Of a stretch of 64,000 nucleotides of DNA, positions 25,006 to 36,800 are shown piece by piece. The notes below the pieces were generated by a model that was not told the DNA's origin, searched no databases, and worked only from the letters and a program-made list of their open reading frames with translations. The DNA comes from Brienomyrus brachyistius (lineage: Eukaryota; Chordata; Actinopteri; Osteoglossiformes; Mormyridae): the NCBI RefSeq assembly GCF_023856365.1, contig NC_064539.1, forward strand, positions 28,547,493-28,611,492. Direction: 5' to 3'. How positions within the stretch are numbered: position 1 is the first letter of the stretch; each line of letters opens with the position of its first letter. A program made the translations under genes and the position numbers.

Positions 25006-25408
25006 GGGCAGCATGGTGGTGCAGTGGTTAGGGTGAGGGGGGCGGCATGGTGGTGCAGTGGTTAGCACTGTTGCCTCACACCTCTGGGGCCCGGGTTTGA
25101 GTCTCCGCCTGTGTCATGTGTGTGGAGTTTGCGTGTTCTCCCCATGTCGTCGTGGGGTTTCCTCCGGGTACTCCGGTTTCCCCCCACAGTCCAAAAAACA
25201 TGCTGAGGCAAATTGGAGTTAGTAAATTGCCCGTAGGTGTGCATGCGTGAGTGAATGGTGTGTGAGTGTGCCCTGCGATGGGCTGCCCCCCCCATCCTGG
25301 GTTGTTCCCTGCCTCATGCCCATTGCTTCCAGAATATGCTCCGGACCCCCCGCGACCCAGTAGGATAAGTGGTTTGGAAAATGGATGGATGGATGGATGG
25401 ATGGATGG
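25006..25408 (+). mobile_element. tRNA-headed SINE with (GGAT)n tail and perfect TSD
   Basis: The insert lies between two copies of ATATGCATCCTC (24994-25005 and 25409-25420), a perfect 12-base target duplication. The main copy starts near 25041 with GGCGGCATGGTGGTGCAGTG + GTTAGCACTG and has a box-B-like GGGTTTGAGTCTCC, then TGTGGAGTTTGCGTGTTCTC, GTGTGCCCTGCGATGGGCTG, a GGATAAGTGGTTTGGAAAAT end and a (GGAT)n tail (25381-25410). It is a widespread fish SINE-like family. Oddly, the first 35 bases repeat the head in truncated form (GGGCAGCATGGTGGTGCAGT) inside the same target duplication. Overlapping frames on both strands are not genes. Confidence 0.85.
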
Positions 25409-25420
25409 ATATGCATCCTC

Positions 25421-26770
25421 CAACTGCATATCCTTTACAAAGAATAGAGCCTTTTCCAGGATGCACAGGGCTCAAGGTGGGGGAAACCCGGCAAGGGTTT
25501 ATTTATGTCCCATTTGAACTTATCTGAATATTTTGCCTTAATATGCTGTATGTTATGGTGTTTGGCCTTGAAGTTGAATATTTATTTAGGATTTGTGTAT
25601 TTATTTAGGAGTACAGTGATGCTTAGCTGGTGAAGTGCAAGAGGATATGGACAGATACGAACGGACAGAAGGAAACTCTAGAGCTCAGAATGCGGTATCA
25701 CGAAATGAAATGCCAGACTGTGTTCAAATCACATGTAGAGTGTACCGAAGTATTAGTAATAAGATCTATTTTTATGGAGAAACCAACTAGGCAGTACTGT
25801 TGATTAATACCAAGTACCAGCCTCTAACATATAACACCCAGCCTGAACATTATCCTCACTTTATGCAGGATTAATGACATTTAATCCTGTAATGTGCTAT
25901 GGTGTAATTAATCTTAAAATTTTACTTATTAATGCCTAGCACAGGCAAACAAATCTTCTACAGAAATCTTTCTGTGATGAGTCTATATCTATGTTGTAGC
26001 CTTTTTCATGCCATTTCTATGATAGTATGAAATAGCTTGCTGTTGGCCGTGTAAAAGCAAAGAATATAACTAATGTAATAAGTTAATTCTCAAAAAAAAG
26101 GGGCATACCGATCAAGATAAATCAATACAGTACATGCTAAAATAATGGCTTAATATTCTGTAATATGACTGAGTTCGTCCCTTACCACTGGAAGCTTAGG
26201 AGTTAGATAAAGGAATCACTTCATTTTTATAAATGTGATCTTTATTTTGACAGGCACGAGAAGCTTTAAGACTTTTGCAGATTGATCAAGAAGTTTTATC
26301 CAGTGATGAGCGTTTGAATATGTTTATTAATTAATTTTTACATTGAACTCATTCAGAAATGCCCCTCTTGTGATTTTCGGCGATACTGTGCAATGCCATT
26401 AAATCCAATCTGTCTAGTGGTTTTACACATGTAACAACAACATATGCAGTCTGGCTTTTTCCCCAATATGTAAACAGAGACCATATTTCTTAATGAAGAT
26501 AAAAATATGACCATGAGATACTACACTGAATGAGGATTCACCACTGGGGTCTCAAACAAAGAGAATGGCCGGCTGTTTTCTGTTGTTCTTCTTTTATCTG
26601 AATACTTAATTATCTAAATGAATATGCCGGTCACAGGACTAATTTAACTCCTCCCAAGGTCAGCGATGACAATGATTTACTTTGACCCAAACTGTCGGAA
26701 AGACATTAACCTCTCTAGGATGTCCTTTAGAAGTCCTGATGTAAACATACCCAATGATAGGGCCGGAATG
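25421..26770. other. Unique AT-rich DNA
   Basis: No gene or recognised repeat. Composition is AT-rich throughout. Confidence 0.3.
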
Positions 26771-26784
26771 GTCGCGGGCAGCTA

Positions 26785-26950
26785 CTAGTAGTTAAGGACA
26801 TCGACTTCTGACCCAAAGGTTGTCGGTTCATGTCCCAAGAGAGGGCCTGCTGTAATAGCCTTCAGCAAACTACTTAACCTGAATTTCTCCAGTGAAATAT
26901 CCTGCTCTAAAAATGGGTAATAAAGTTGCTTTGGGTAAAAGTATAAGGCA
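26785..26950 (+). mobile_element. tRNA-derived SINE with LINE-type tail
   Basis: The head has a tRNA-like order ending in AAAGGTTGTCGGTTCATGTCC, where GGTTCATGTCC fits an RNA polymerase III box B. The body has TTCAGCAAACTACTTAACCT, and the end has TTGCTTTGGGTAAAAGTAT, a diverged form of the tail TTGCTTTGGATAAAAGCG. Matches the common teleost SINE layout (tRNA head, TACTTAACCTGAATTGCTCC body, LINE-type tail). An old copy without clear target duplication. Confidence 0.65.
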
Positions 26951-27084
26951 TGCAGCTATAGTTTTAATTTCCAGGCTTCCTTGATTTTGTGAACCGATAA
27001 AGTGAATAACCCTGTTCCGGGGCTTTGCAAGTGAAGCAGAGGGTCGATTCCGATGTTAATATTTAGAAATCCCTGAAAGTAACA

Positions 27085-27404
27085 AAGCTCCAGGTTTGAC
27101 AAACTGATTCCTGCCCGAAGCTGTGTGTTTGTGTGTCTCTGTGTGTGCGGATTATGTCTATATTACATTGTGGGGACCAAATGTCTTCCACAATGTGATA
27201 AAAACTGTGAATTTGACATAGTGGACATTTTTCAGGTCTCCACAAGGATCTGTGAATACAATAAAAAAATTAAACATACAAAAGTCTCATACTTTGTTTG
27301 GCTTATGGTTAAGATTAGGGCTGGTTAAGGTCATCATCTTGGGAATAGAGTTTTCCCCATAGAAATGAAGGGAGAGTTCCCCCACAAAGATATAATTACA
27401 GATC

Positions 27405-27450
<46 letters not shown>

Positions 27451-27655
27451 TGCCTGTGTGGAGTTTGCATGTCCTTCTAGTGTTTGAGGAGGCTCTGGTT
27501 CTCCAGAGGCTCTGGTTTTGTAGTAAAAGAAAAAAATGAAGTTAGGAGAATGAGTGCTACTGTCTTGCCTATAGTTTATGTTTGTGCGTCAGTATAAATG
27601 CCATGCTTCAGACTATGTGTTTCCAAAGCGCCCTCTAACAGGTGAATGGTTAATA

Positions 27656-27687
<32 letters not shown>

Positions 27688-27691
27688 ACAG
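27085..27691 (+). mobile_element. Diverged SINE interrupted by the (TG)n-flanked repeat
   Basis: Before the inserted block is GGTTTGACAAACTGATTCCTGCCC, a weak box-B-like head. After it comes CTGTGTGGAGTTTGCATGTCC, clearly the SINE body motif of the copy at 25041, and the far end carries GTGAATGGTTAATAATGGACGG with a (GGAT)n tail (27657-27690). The interruption falls at the TG-rich site that in the intact copy reads TGTGTCATGTGTGTGGAG. The head assignment is weak, the body and tail firmer. Confidence 0.5.
27123..27447 (+). repeat. (TG)n-flanked repeat, copy 3
   Basis: About 325 bases between a TG-rich start and a (GT)n run (27407-27447). Contains TATATTACATTGTGGGGACC, AAATGTCTTCCACAATGTGA, AAAGTCTCATACTTTGTTTGG, CTTATGGTTAAGATTAGGGC, CCCCATAGAAATGAAGGGAG and CACAAAGATATAATTACA in the same order as copy 4. 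No coding frame. Confidence 0.75.
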
Positions 27692-30600
27692 GGTTTATCA
27701 TTTGAGATTTTGCCATCAAAGGTAAAGGAATCTCATGGTCCTGAAAGGGTTCCCTGACAGTAAAAATTGTGTGGCGCAGTCAGACTTCTGCCTTTGTACA
27801 TCCTAATTGAGGGAAATCAGGTGCGACTTCAAGTCCTCGGTAATCCCTCAACTCTGCAAATTTACTTTGTGACAAATTGACTGTCACTGGCTGGAAGAAT
27901 CAAGTGGGTTAATTAACTGCAAACTATTTTATTGTGAGCCTCTCGAGAGGTATTTTAGCCGAGTGTGTGGACCTAGATTTGTGTCTGAGAAGGAGGGATC
28001 GTCTTGTGTAACAATCATGAAGGAATTGTAGCAATCTGCAATACTGTTTGTCATGAAAGAATAATTATATTCCACCTTATATGATGCGGTTGTTTCTATG
28101 CACTTTATAAGGGTGCTTTTCATTAAACCATGTCGGTTGTATAAGAGCAAGATCAGGGAATGCAATGAAAAGGTCAACTAGAGTATAATGATGAGCTAGC
28201 TATATTTCTGCGCCAGTGAGGGTAATGAACACCAGTATTCAATACTTCAAGAATAAATCTGTGGAATACCTCCAGTCTCATTTGCCTTCATATTTCATTT
28301 AAAGTTAAATCCACGCATTAGTCTCTGATCACTTTTCTTTTTTTAATTTATTACGTACAGTAATGTGGTCATGAAGCAGAAACAAAACACAGAAGATTCC
28401 TCAGTTGTTAAAATGACGGGATTCATTGTGAATTTACGGGAGGGAGTACGGCAATACCTTAATGCCTGTAATAAATAGGAAACCTGTTTTGTCCATTTTC
28501 GGTCAGGGAAGTAACCGGCATCTCGGCCCTTAGATCAGTCCGGAGAGACGGACCCAGTGGCAGAGCAAACAGCGGGCTGCCCCCAGCCGCCGTCTCGCAC
28601 CTCCACGTTCCCCGGGACCGAGGGGAAGGACGCGTAGTGTCCCAGCTCTCGACAGAGGAGATAAATCACACCGTGTGCCGGAGGACAGCACCCCCCCCCC
28701 CTCCCCCCTAGGGCTGCCGGCTGGAAAGTTCATTACTACTCCGCTGTTTTGCCTTCCTGTGTGTGGCGCGGCGGGCGGGGGCAGCCCCAGATGGACAGCC
28801 CACATCTGTCACCCTCTGACGGAGGGCAAATACATATCCGCCCCAGACAGGCAGGCATGAAGTGGGGGGGGGGGGCAGAGGGGGTGGGCGCATTTTCCAC
28901 ATACTTAAGAAACAATTATCCTGAATATCCTGCTAAAAAAAATTATAAATAAATCATATTTGATATTCAGAATTTTTTAATAAATAGCTTAGTTTTTAAC
29001 TTCCTTATACGTCATTTAAAAATTCTATTATAAAGTTCAACACTATATAATATATGATCATTTAAGGTATATCTACATTTGTATGCATAGATGTTTAGAG
29101 CGTGAAAAGGTTGTCTATTCTATGTGCTATTTTGCTATTACTTTCTATGCAAAACTGTCTGCAACTATCCGAATGTGAAAAATTGCTCCTAATAAAGGCT
29201 GAATATGAACATAAGATAAACATCCTCCCTAATGCTGATCGGCTGTCCCGGTCCCTTTTACCGAGATTCATTTTCAGAACTTAACTGCTATTTTACGCCA
29301 TATCATTAAATGCCTGAATCGAGTGAGCAAATTAACTTAAGATTTTTACCATGGCAAAATGTTTGCATCGCGATGTTGTCAGATGTGAGTGTAAATTGAA
29401 TATAATGCATTTGGGTGTATTTACACTGCGCTGTGTCACTTTTCCAACCAAAAAAATCACGGAGTATGGGAAATGGGATGCTAACTTAATCAGGCCATAG
29501 AGTGAGATTTTCCTCTGCTATGCCACAGCTGGTGTTAGGCCCTGGGAATTTACGGGGAAGTCTTTCCGGGCAGGACGTGTAATTGAATTGACCTTGCGAC
29601 CATTTCAAGTGGATCGATTTCTCCACTTAACTGTTGAAACCCAAGATCGAAAGGCCCAGGGATATTCATAGCGTATTCGGGTCTGATCGTAACAGGTGTA
29701 GGTGAATCCAAAACAGCATGTTGTCTGCCCCATGTGAGAAAAAGAATGGAATTTCTCACTTATATGTTGGGGTCTGTATATATTCTCACAACAAAGCCTC
29801 ACACATATAATCACCAGGAGAAGACAATTAAAGGACAGATTGTTCGTTAAAGTTCAACCTGCTTCCTGTAAAAGTAAAAAAAATGACACATGGAGCTTAA
29901 CAGCCATACAGCAGATATTTGCTATAATAATACAGGAGAATGTCCCACTGTCAAAACTAGTGCATGCAAAGATAAATAGCAAGGCTGCGATTATTATGTA
30001 AACAAGCTTAATAATGAGTGTTGTGTGCTACTCACATGATCATTTTGTGTACTAGCTAAATAAAGTTAAAGTTAAAATCAGATTAATTGCTGCAAGGATA
30101 AACATAAACTCTCACCTAAATAATTGCTCTGAGTAGTTTATTTTGCTTTGCATTAATGACATACAGTAATTTGCAAAAGTCTTAAGATGCAAAAGAAAAT
30201 TATTTTTAGATTCATTTATGTTGACTTTAATTTTATGTCCATCAAAGTGTGCCCAACAAGGTAATAGTCACTTTTTGGAGAATGCATTGAATTCTCATGA
30301 CGTTTCATTGTGTAATGTTGAATTGCGTGTTTTTTTTCTTATTGAATTTACACTTACTACCCAGATAAATAGCTTGAAACATATTCTGCGACTGCCTGTC
30401 ACTTTCGCCCTGGACATTTGGGACAAACAAGTTGCTCAAAGACTGAATGACGGCGCCTCCTCTAGGGCTTGAACCTCCGGCCTTTCTGATCGCTCCGCAA
30501 AACGTAACGCGCTGCAGACAAGGCAGGACTGAACTCGTACCATTGAACAAATGAAACTGCTTCAATGACAAAAGTCAAAATAGGGGCAGCAGGTCCTGCG

Positions 30601-33174
30601 CTCCGGGTGCTTTCTGCCGCGAACACGGGCAAAGGCGAATGGGCCGGTTATCATGGAAACCTTCGGGGACCGGGAGCTGCGAAACAAGCATCCCCTTCCC
30701 AATAGCACACTATTTTTTAATGGTTATCCTGAAGGCTGCTTTGACCTTCCGGAATTTTCTTTTTTTTTTTGTTTAGTTTTCGTTTTTCATCTTGCCTCAT
30801 CAAAATGGGGGGGCGTGGGGGGGGGGGGCAAATAACGAGAGGCACAAAGGTAGGCGGACATAAAGGCGGCGTGGAGGGGCGTCACACGGTGCAGCGTGCC
30901 GTGGTACCAAGAGAAGTTACCCTTTCCAAGGGCTCCCTCATGCTGGTTATCTCGACAGAGCAGCTCTTAAACTGTAACAGGTCCTGGGGGATTCGCAAAA
31001 GTGGGCCACCAGATTGGGTGAAGTTAGAATCGTACCATCAGAAACAAGCTACACTAAATCCTTGAAACGGATACATGTGTGTGGTACAGCTGCCCTGAAT
31101 CCTGGGACGTTACATCGAGAATAATACTAATGACAGTTGATTTTTTTTAAATGCAAACAGAGGAAACAGACATTCACCTTTTTTCTGTTGGAATCCAGGT
31201 TGTTGTTTTTTTTTTTTTGTTCACAGGAAGCGAGTGACCTTTGTCTGTCGTGAAGGTGGATTAGAGGAGATTGTCCTCATGGCAGGTGCAGTCCCAGTAG
31301 CTTACGTATCATGACCAAACAAAGCATCGTGAATCACATAATCAGATGTATTTTGGCCGGACAATCACCACAGGTACTACAGTAACCATTAAAAAAATGC
31401 AATGAGATCAGGCTAGTCGACTTTCCTTTGTGTTTTTCTGACTGCAGCAGTTAAATACGTAGGACATTTATGTGTCATAGTAATACCTGATTAATTCAAT
31501 GCATATAGCAGAAAGCACATAATTATTCATATGGAACAGACAGATAATCACCACGACTGTATTTTGTTCAGTTACCTCAGAAAGCAATTTTGCTATTTCT
31601 GTTTCGTTTTCCAACTTGGGTGTTCCACACAATATCGTTCTTTCTTATTTTTTTCTTTTACTATCCCGGTGTTTCTCCCCTATTTCTGTCGCTCACAAGC
31701 AGTTAGGCGGTTAGAACATAAGGTAGATGGCGCGAGCTGGGATAATGAACTTATTCCATACTGCGGATGAGTAGATGGGTAAAGATGGAATACCTGTCTT
31801 CCTTGAAACTCAAAAAGTGTCCCCCTGACAGTTCGACAGAAAAGGGCAGAGCAGCGCAAAGTACCATGCAACATGCCAAAGTAAGATCAAGAAATCGAGC
31901 TATGCTCCGAGAGTAAATTAATACCAATTAAGAAAGAAATAAAGAAGAGCGTATATTCAGTTGTAACTCGGAGTGTCTGTGTGGAAACCTGCCGCCGCTA
32001 AAGTTGGAAGCAGACAGGACACATTCCGCTAGCCTACTCGGTCACTGACTCCTGGCGCGCACACACAGCATTGCTCGAAACGAGACGAAAATTACAGGGA
32101 GTCTCAGGTTTTCATCTGTTAAAGGCGTTAGAATAATTACTGGCCGGCGTTCAGTCACACCTTAACCCACACAGAGATGGAGAGTTACATCTATTTCTAA
32201 AATGTTGCATTATGTTCTATTCCATCAGCTCATGACGCCTGTTTCTGCCGAGATTCAACACGATGCAAAAGCCAGCGAGTGGATCAGTCCTTCAACATCT
32301 TTCACTCTTTTCTTGCTTCGTCTATTTGAAACTGGCATCAATGCTAGATTATTAAAATAATTGAAGTAGAATATCGGTAGAATATCAGCAGCATAGTACA
32401 ATATAAAAAAAATATTTAATAGCTCTGATCCTGATACTATACATTTTTTTCTCTTCCCTGCCAGCTGTATTGCTAAATGCAGCCAGTTAATTATATGGCA
32501 AACGAAACCAAAAAAAAAAAAAAAACTACGAAACAATAACCTTTTTTTCAAAAAAATATATATGATTTTCTCCTTTTTAACATGTGTGGTTCAGAAAAGA
32601 ATTTTTATTATAGCTTAATACATCAGAGTCCTGGATTCAACCCAAGAGCCATAACTACGGTATGTCTGCAAGGCTAGGATGCTTTAAACAATGACATAAT
32701 GAAACTAAATGTTTAATGTTATTGGAAGCATTATGTAGGCAGGTGATGGTGCTATTTTAAAGTTTCATCGGTTTTGTTTGTATAGTATCTAAAGCCGCAC
32801 AGGACTTAACTACTAGTATTACGCTTCCTACATCGCTGTTGCCAAACCATGATATTTCAGTGTTGCCACAGATCTGTTTAAGTTTTCCAGAATGTATGTA
32901 TTTTCAATCAGCCATTTCCCAGTGCAAGAATGAGCGGTTTTCCTCTCTTATATAAAAAGGAAATCACTGCAAGGTAAAGATCAGACTGACTAGTTGTATT
33001 CATATCCTTCTCAGATACATTAATCACAAAAGGCATTGACTGTGTGTCTAAAATCTTACGCATCCTACCCTGTTATGCATGTTCCCTCGCTATTTGCTTG
33101 TATGATTTTTCTGTCAATAAAAATATTTTTGCTGTCTGAGTTATTTCTCATGGAACTGACTCCGTTATAGGGTC
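27692..33174. other. Unique interval with G/C runs, no gene recognised
   Basis: No convincing exon. A CpG-richer patch is at about 28545-28800, with a C-run at 28690-28706 and a G-run at 28863-28874. A G-run lies at 30822-30830 and an A-run at 32508-32525. A tRNA-like box B in minus orientation (GGTTCAAGCCC, about 30463-30473) may be a SINE head remnant. 29300-29450 has the texture of conserved noncoding DNA (GTTTGCATCGCGATGTTGTC and following). Confidence 0.3.
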
Positions 33175-33260
33175 ATGGTGGTCTTGGAGCCTGTCCCAGG
33201 AAGTCCAGGGGATACAAGACAGGGGGGGCACCCCAATTGGGGTGCCAGCACTTATAAGCC
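33175..33260 (-). repeat. SINE-body fragment
   Basis: GGAGCCTGTCCCAGGAAGTC, GGATACAAGACAGGGGG and ACCCCAATTGGGGTGCCAG resemble the 3' body of the (GGAT)n-tailed SINE in reverse orientation (family motif TATCCCAGGAAGCACAAGGC ... ACCCTGGATGGGGTGCCAGT). A short diverged fragment. Confidence 0.4.
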
Positions 33261-33633
33261 ATATTTAAAAAAAATAGATATTTGGTATTTGGATAGTTAC
33301 ACTATATTGTTTTGGAATAAGGAAAATGATCAATGTGGAAAAATCAAGACATCAATTATGGTACATTGAATTAATGTCAATTTAGATGCCCTGAAAGACA
33401 GTATAGTAGAAATATTTTTTTTGAAGAACCTTCTGAGGTTTCTTCTTACATAATCTGTGACAAAGTAGATGATTTTGGGAAATCAGAGCAGTAACTCTCA
33501 AATAGGAGAAATCTATGCTTTTTCCATTCCTGTACAGATATATTATTTTTTGGGCAAACATTAGTTACTGAAAACAAGTATATTGGATGTTTAGGGAGCT
33601 CTATTTTAACAGAGTAGATTACTCATCATTTAC

Positions 33634-33860
33634 CGTCTCCAGAAATGGACGGCAAAGAAACGGTGACGATGGGCTTTAAATTGCTGGCCCCATTCTTTCA
33701 GCTGGGCCTTCATGTCCTCGCACTCGGGGTCCTGGACATTTTTTCGCACGTTCATTATGCTGCGTAACTTTATTTTCGGCGTCGTGTGAAACAGTGCGTC
33801 GTTCACGAGCTTAAACACCCCCGTAATCATATTATCGTGAAGGAGAACATCGTTTGCAAG
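33634..33860 (-). CDS. Candidate coding exon, unrecognised product
   Basis: A 227-base minus-strand segment reads open as about 75 residues (LANDVLLHDNMITGVFKLVN ... DPECEDMKAQLKEWGQQFKA ...). Unlike the surrounding AT-rich DNA it has dense CpG, C/G-ending codons and a mixed, soluble-protein-like composition. On its 3' side ACG|GTAAATGA is an acceptable splice donor. On the 5' side an in-frame TAG gives an AG exactly at the reading-frame start, but without a good pyrimidine tract, so the acceptor is weak. If it is an exon it begins in phase 0 and ends with two extra bases. I do not recognise the protein and found no partner exon. It could instead be a conserved noncoding element or chance. 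Confidence 0.3.
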
Positions 33861-36800
33861 CTATTCCGCTGCTCCTTTGAGATGCTGCACTAATTTGCGT
33901 AAGATGCTAATGAGAGTGAGCGAAGGTGTACTCTCTAGCATTCTTGGAAACAGGCCATGTTGTTCGTTATTCTCTTAGAAATTAATAATAAATGAAATGA
34001 AATAATGTATGTTTGTAACATTGGTGATGTATTGATATTAGCAACGTATTGATATTTGCCCATACATGCACAACAGATTATGATGTAGTAATATGCATTG
34101 AGAGAGAAGATCATTTTTAGGCACTAAAGTAGATACTTAAATTGTCCATTGGCAAATTGAATGCATTATATAAGCAAGTGCTGGAACTTTCTAGAGAGTG
34201 TAACTTTGAACTCGTTGACTTTTCTTTGACTTTCTAATTACCAGTGTGATTAATCCAAATCCATTATGCCCTCGGTACTTGCACTGGGGATCCGTGTTGC
34301 ACTTGTTGGACACAGCATCATTTTGAAAAGGTCACAGTCGCTTTAAAACCAAAACCATCCTTGCAACTAATTACTTAGTGCAACAAAGACCTGACTTTCC
34401 TTGAATCTCACAGTGCGTGCGAGTGGAGGCAAAGGGTCTTGAAATTATTGGTAAGTGGCTGATTTTGACCTGCATGTGTTCACATCTGCTCAGGTATTTG
34501 AGGGAGGACATCCAATACCTGCATTAAACATTAACCCGCATAATTATCGGCACAATTATTGACACATAGAAGCACACAAAAAGGCACCTGAAAGTTTACA
34601 AATGAAAGATCGCAGTAAATATTGTCAGCTGTGTCGCTACTATCAAAATGATCTTATAGCTAAAAACAGGCTTTTTAGTTAATTATTTTAGTCTTAGTTT
34701 AAGTCTGGAAGACGCTTGACACACAGCATTCATCGCAATGAGTCGGAAGATGAGGTCTCTTTTTTGTTTATTTTTTTTAGGATGTTGGTTCCATAGCAAC
34801 AGCTCATAATATGTAGGGAAATGTCATGGATAGCATGTCCATTACCGCAGAAGTGTCTGGCCACTAGCAATGGCAAATCTTTGAGGTGTTTCACAAAGCA
34901 ATCAGCCACGATCCTTTTTGTTTCCCTGACACAAAGTTAGTCCCTCCTCTGGCAGCTGATTCTGTAAACCACTGCAAAGGCTGAAATTTATGACAAAGTG
35001 TCGTCGATCCCGATAGACGATTTCAAATAATACGGTATAATTTGGATAATCTGGGCAGACGCGGTAATAAATCTGCATTTTCCACCGTACGATCGGTTGC
35101 ATTGGGTGGCATCATCGGGCATGCAGGATTTTTTTCTTTCGGGTGTTTTTTTAAACTTTCTTTTCTATATCTGGGGGGACGTGGATCAGATGTCTCTGCT
35201 CGGCAAGGCCCTCGGAGGGACATGTCATGCTGCTGGTTGCCGGTCGCTTCCAGCTACGGGATGTGCCTCTCCCCCACCTGCTGCTCGCTCTCCTGCGCGC
35301 CGGCATTGTGCCTCGCAGCGTGAGGACCGCGCTTGATTGGCAGGGCGAAAATGGGGGAGTGCAAACCGTAGCCCTTGGCGCTGCCAGGCATGCTGGGAGT
35401 GAGGGCAGCAAAACAACCGGCAGCTATTAAACTTGGAGGAAATGGTGTTTTACTTTAAAAAGTCACATGTTTTGTCACCTCTTATAACATGAGCGCGTCA
35501 TGTGACATCTCTCTTTATTACACAAGGATTCTGGGGATCCTTTTCTTTATTTCGGCTTAGCGCTGCCGTCAGCGATCGTTGCATGATTGTTTCTGCGGCA
35601 GCTCCTCATTTTCCTCAGAGGACAGTAAACTTTTGCCTAAAATGCAGAATTATCAGTTCATGAAGACAATGCATGCGATATTGCTGAACAGTGTGTACAT
35701 ACTGGGTGGATGAGGTGAATGTCTGTTTAATAATGCTTAATATATACTTTATGTACGCATATGGGCCTGCACAGGCCACGGTGTAATTAGTATTTACATG
35801 GTGCGGTTTTAATACGTGGACATGGTATGTGGGGACGATGAGTCATCATTCAAATAAATGGCCACCAGCTAGGATTTATGTCTGAGAAGATCTCTTCAGT
35901 CTCGTAATAGGGATTCATTACCCAAACCAGAAAGCTATTCACTCCTGTTGCGTTTTCCGGCAACGTAAACACGAGATTCAGCCAGCTACGTTTTCCCTTT
36001 TTTTTTAATCAGCTTTTAAAGCAGGCCTGAGTCATTTCATTCTTTTACTTAAAGAAGTTGTTGACTTCAATGTGCCCTGTAGAGGAGCAGAGAGTCAGAG
36101 CTGGGAGTGAGATTCACTGGATCGTTTCTCCCTCTCTACCAGGCCTCCCTCCGTATCATTTACATGTTTTGTTACATAACCATTAGTACCGCGTGACGCT
36201 GTTTCGAGTTTTTTTGGCTCGGATGCAAAAGCATCCTCTGTCTCCTGTTTTGTGCTTTTCAACTTTCTGTTGATATCGATGATGCATGTGAAACACTTTT
36301 AATGTCAAAATGGGAGCCGGATGAGATTTGCTGTTTGAATCGAAAACGATATTGTTCGTAAGCCTTTGGTGCTCGAGTTTGATCCAGGTGCATCTGGGAG
36401 GCGGCCAGGCCAAGCAGCCATTGGCAGGGAGGGGGCAGCTTTTCAAAGTGGGGCTGAAGCTCAGTAGCCTGTCACATGACGGGCACTGGTGGATGCAGGT
36501 GTGCCTCCCCGAATTCCGCTTCCATCCCGCCTCGTTCGCCACACCAGAGTGACCTACGGGGCACAAGGCTGGCGTTTGGTCACCATCTGCTCCTGGAACG
36601 AGCCAGTATGTGAGAATCCCGTGCCCCCCCTCAGCTGCCCCAGCCGAAAAACCCTAAGTTCATGGGAATGGCCGACACGAAGAATCCCTGAACTGCTTCC
36701 CACAGGCATGTGACAGCTGTAATACTTTAGCCCCCCCCCCCAACTCCCGATCCTCGTCCCCCACACCCCAACCCCCCTCCCACTCCCACAACACCCTGCT

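Noticed and set aside
36183..36566. 127-codon minus-strand frame
   Set aside because: Overlaps an open plus-strand frame and shows no motif, signal peptide or splice context.
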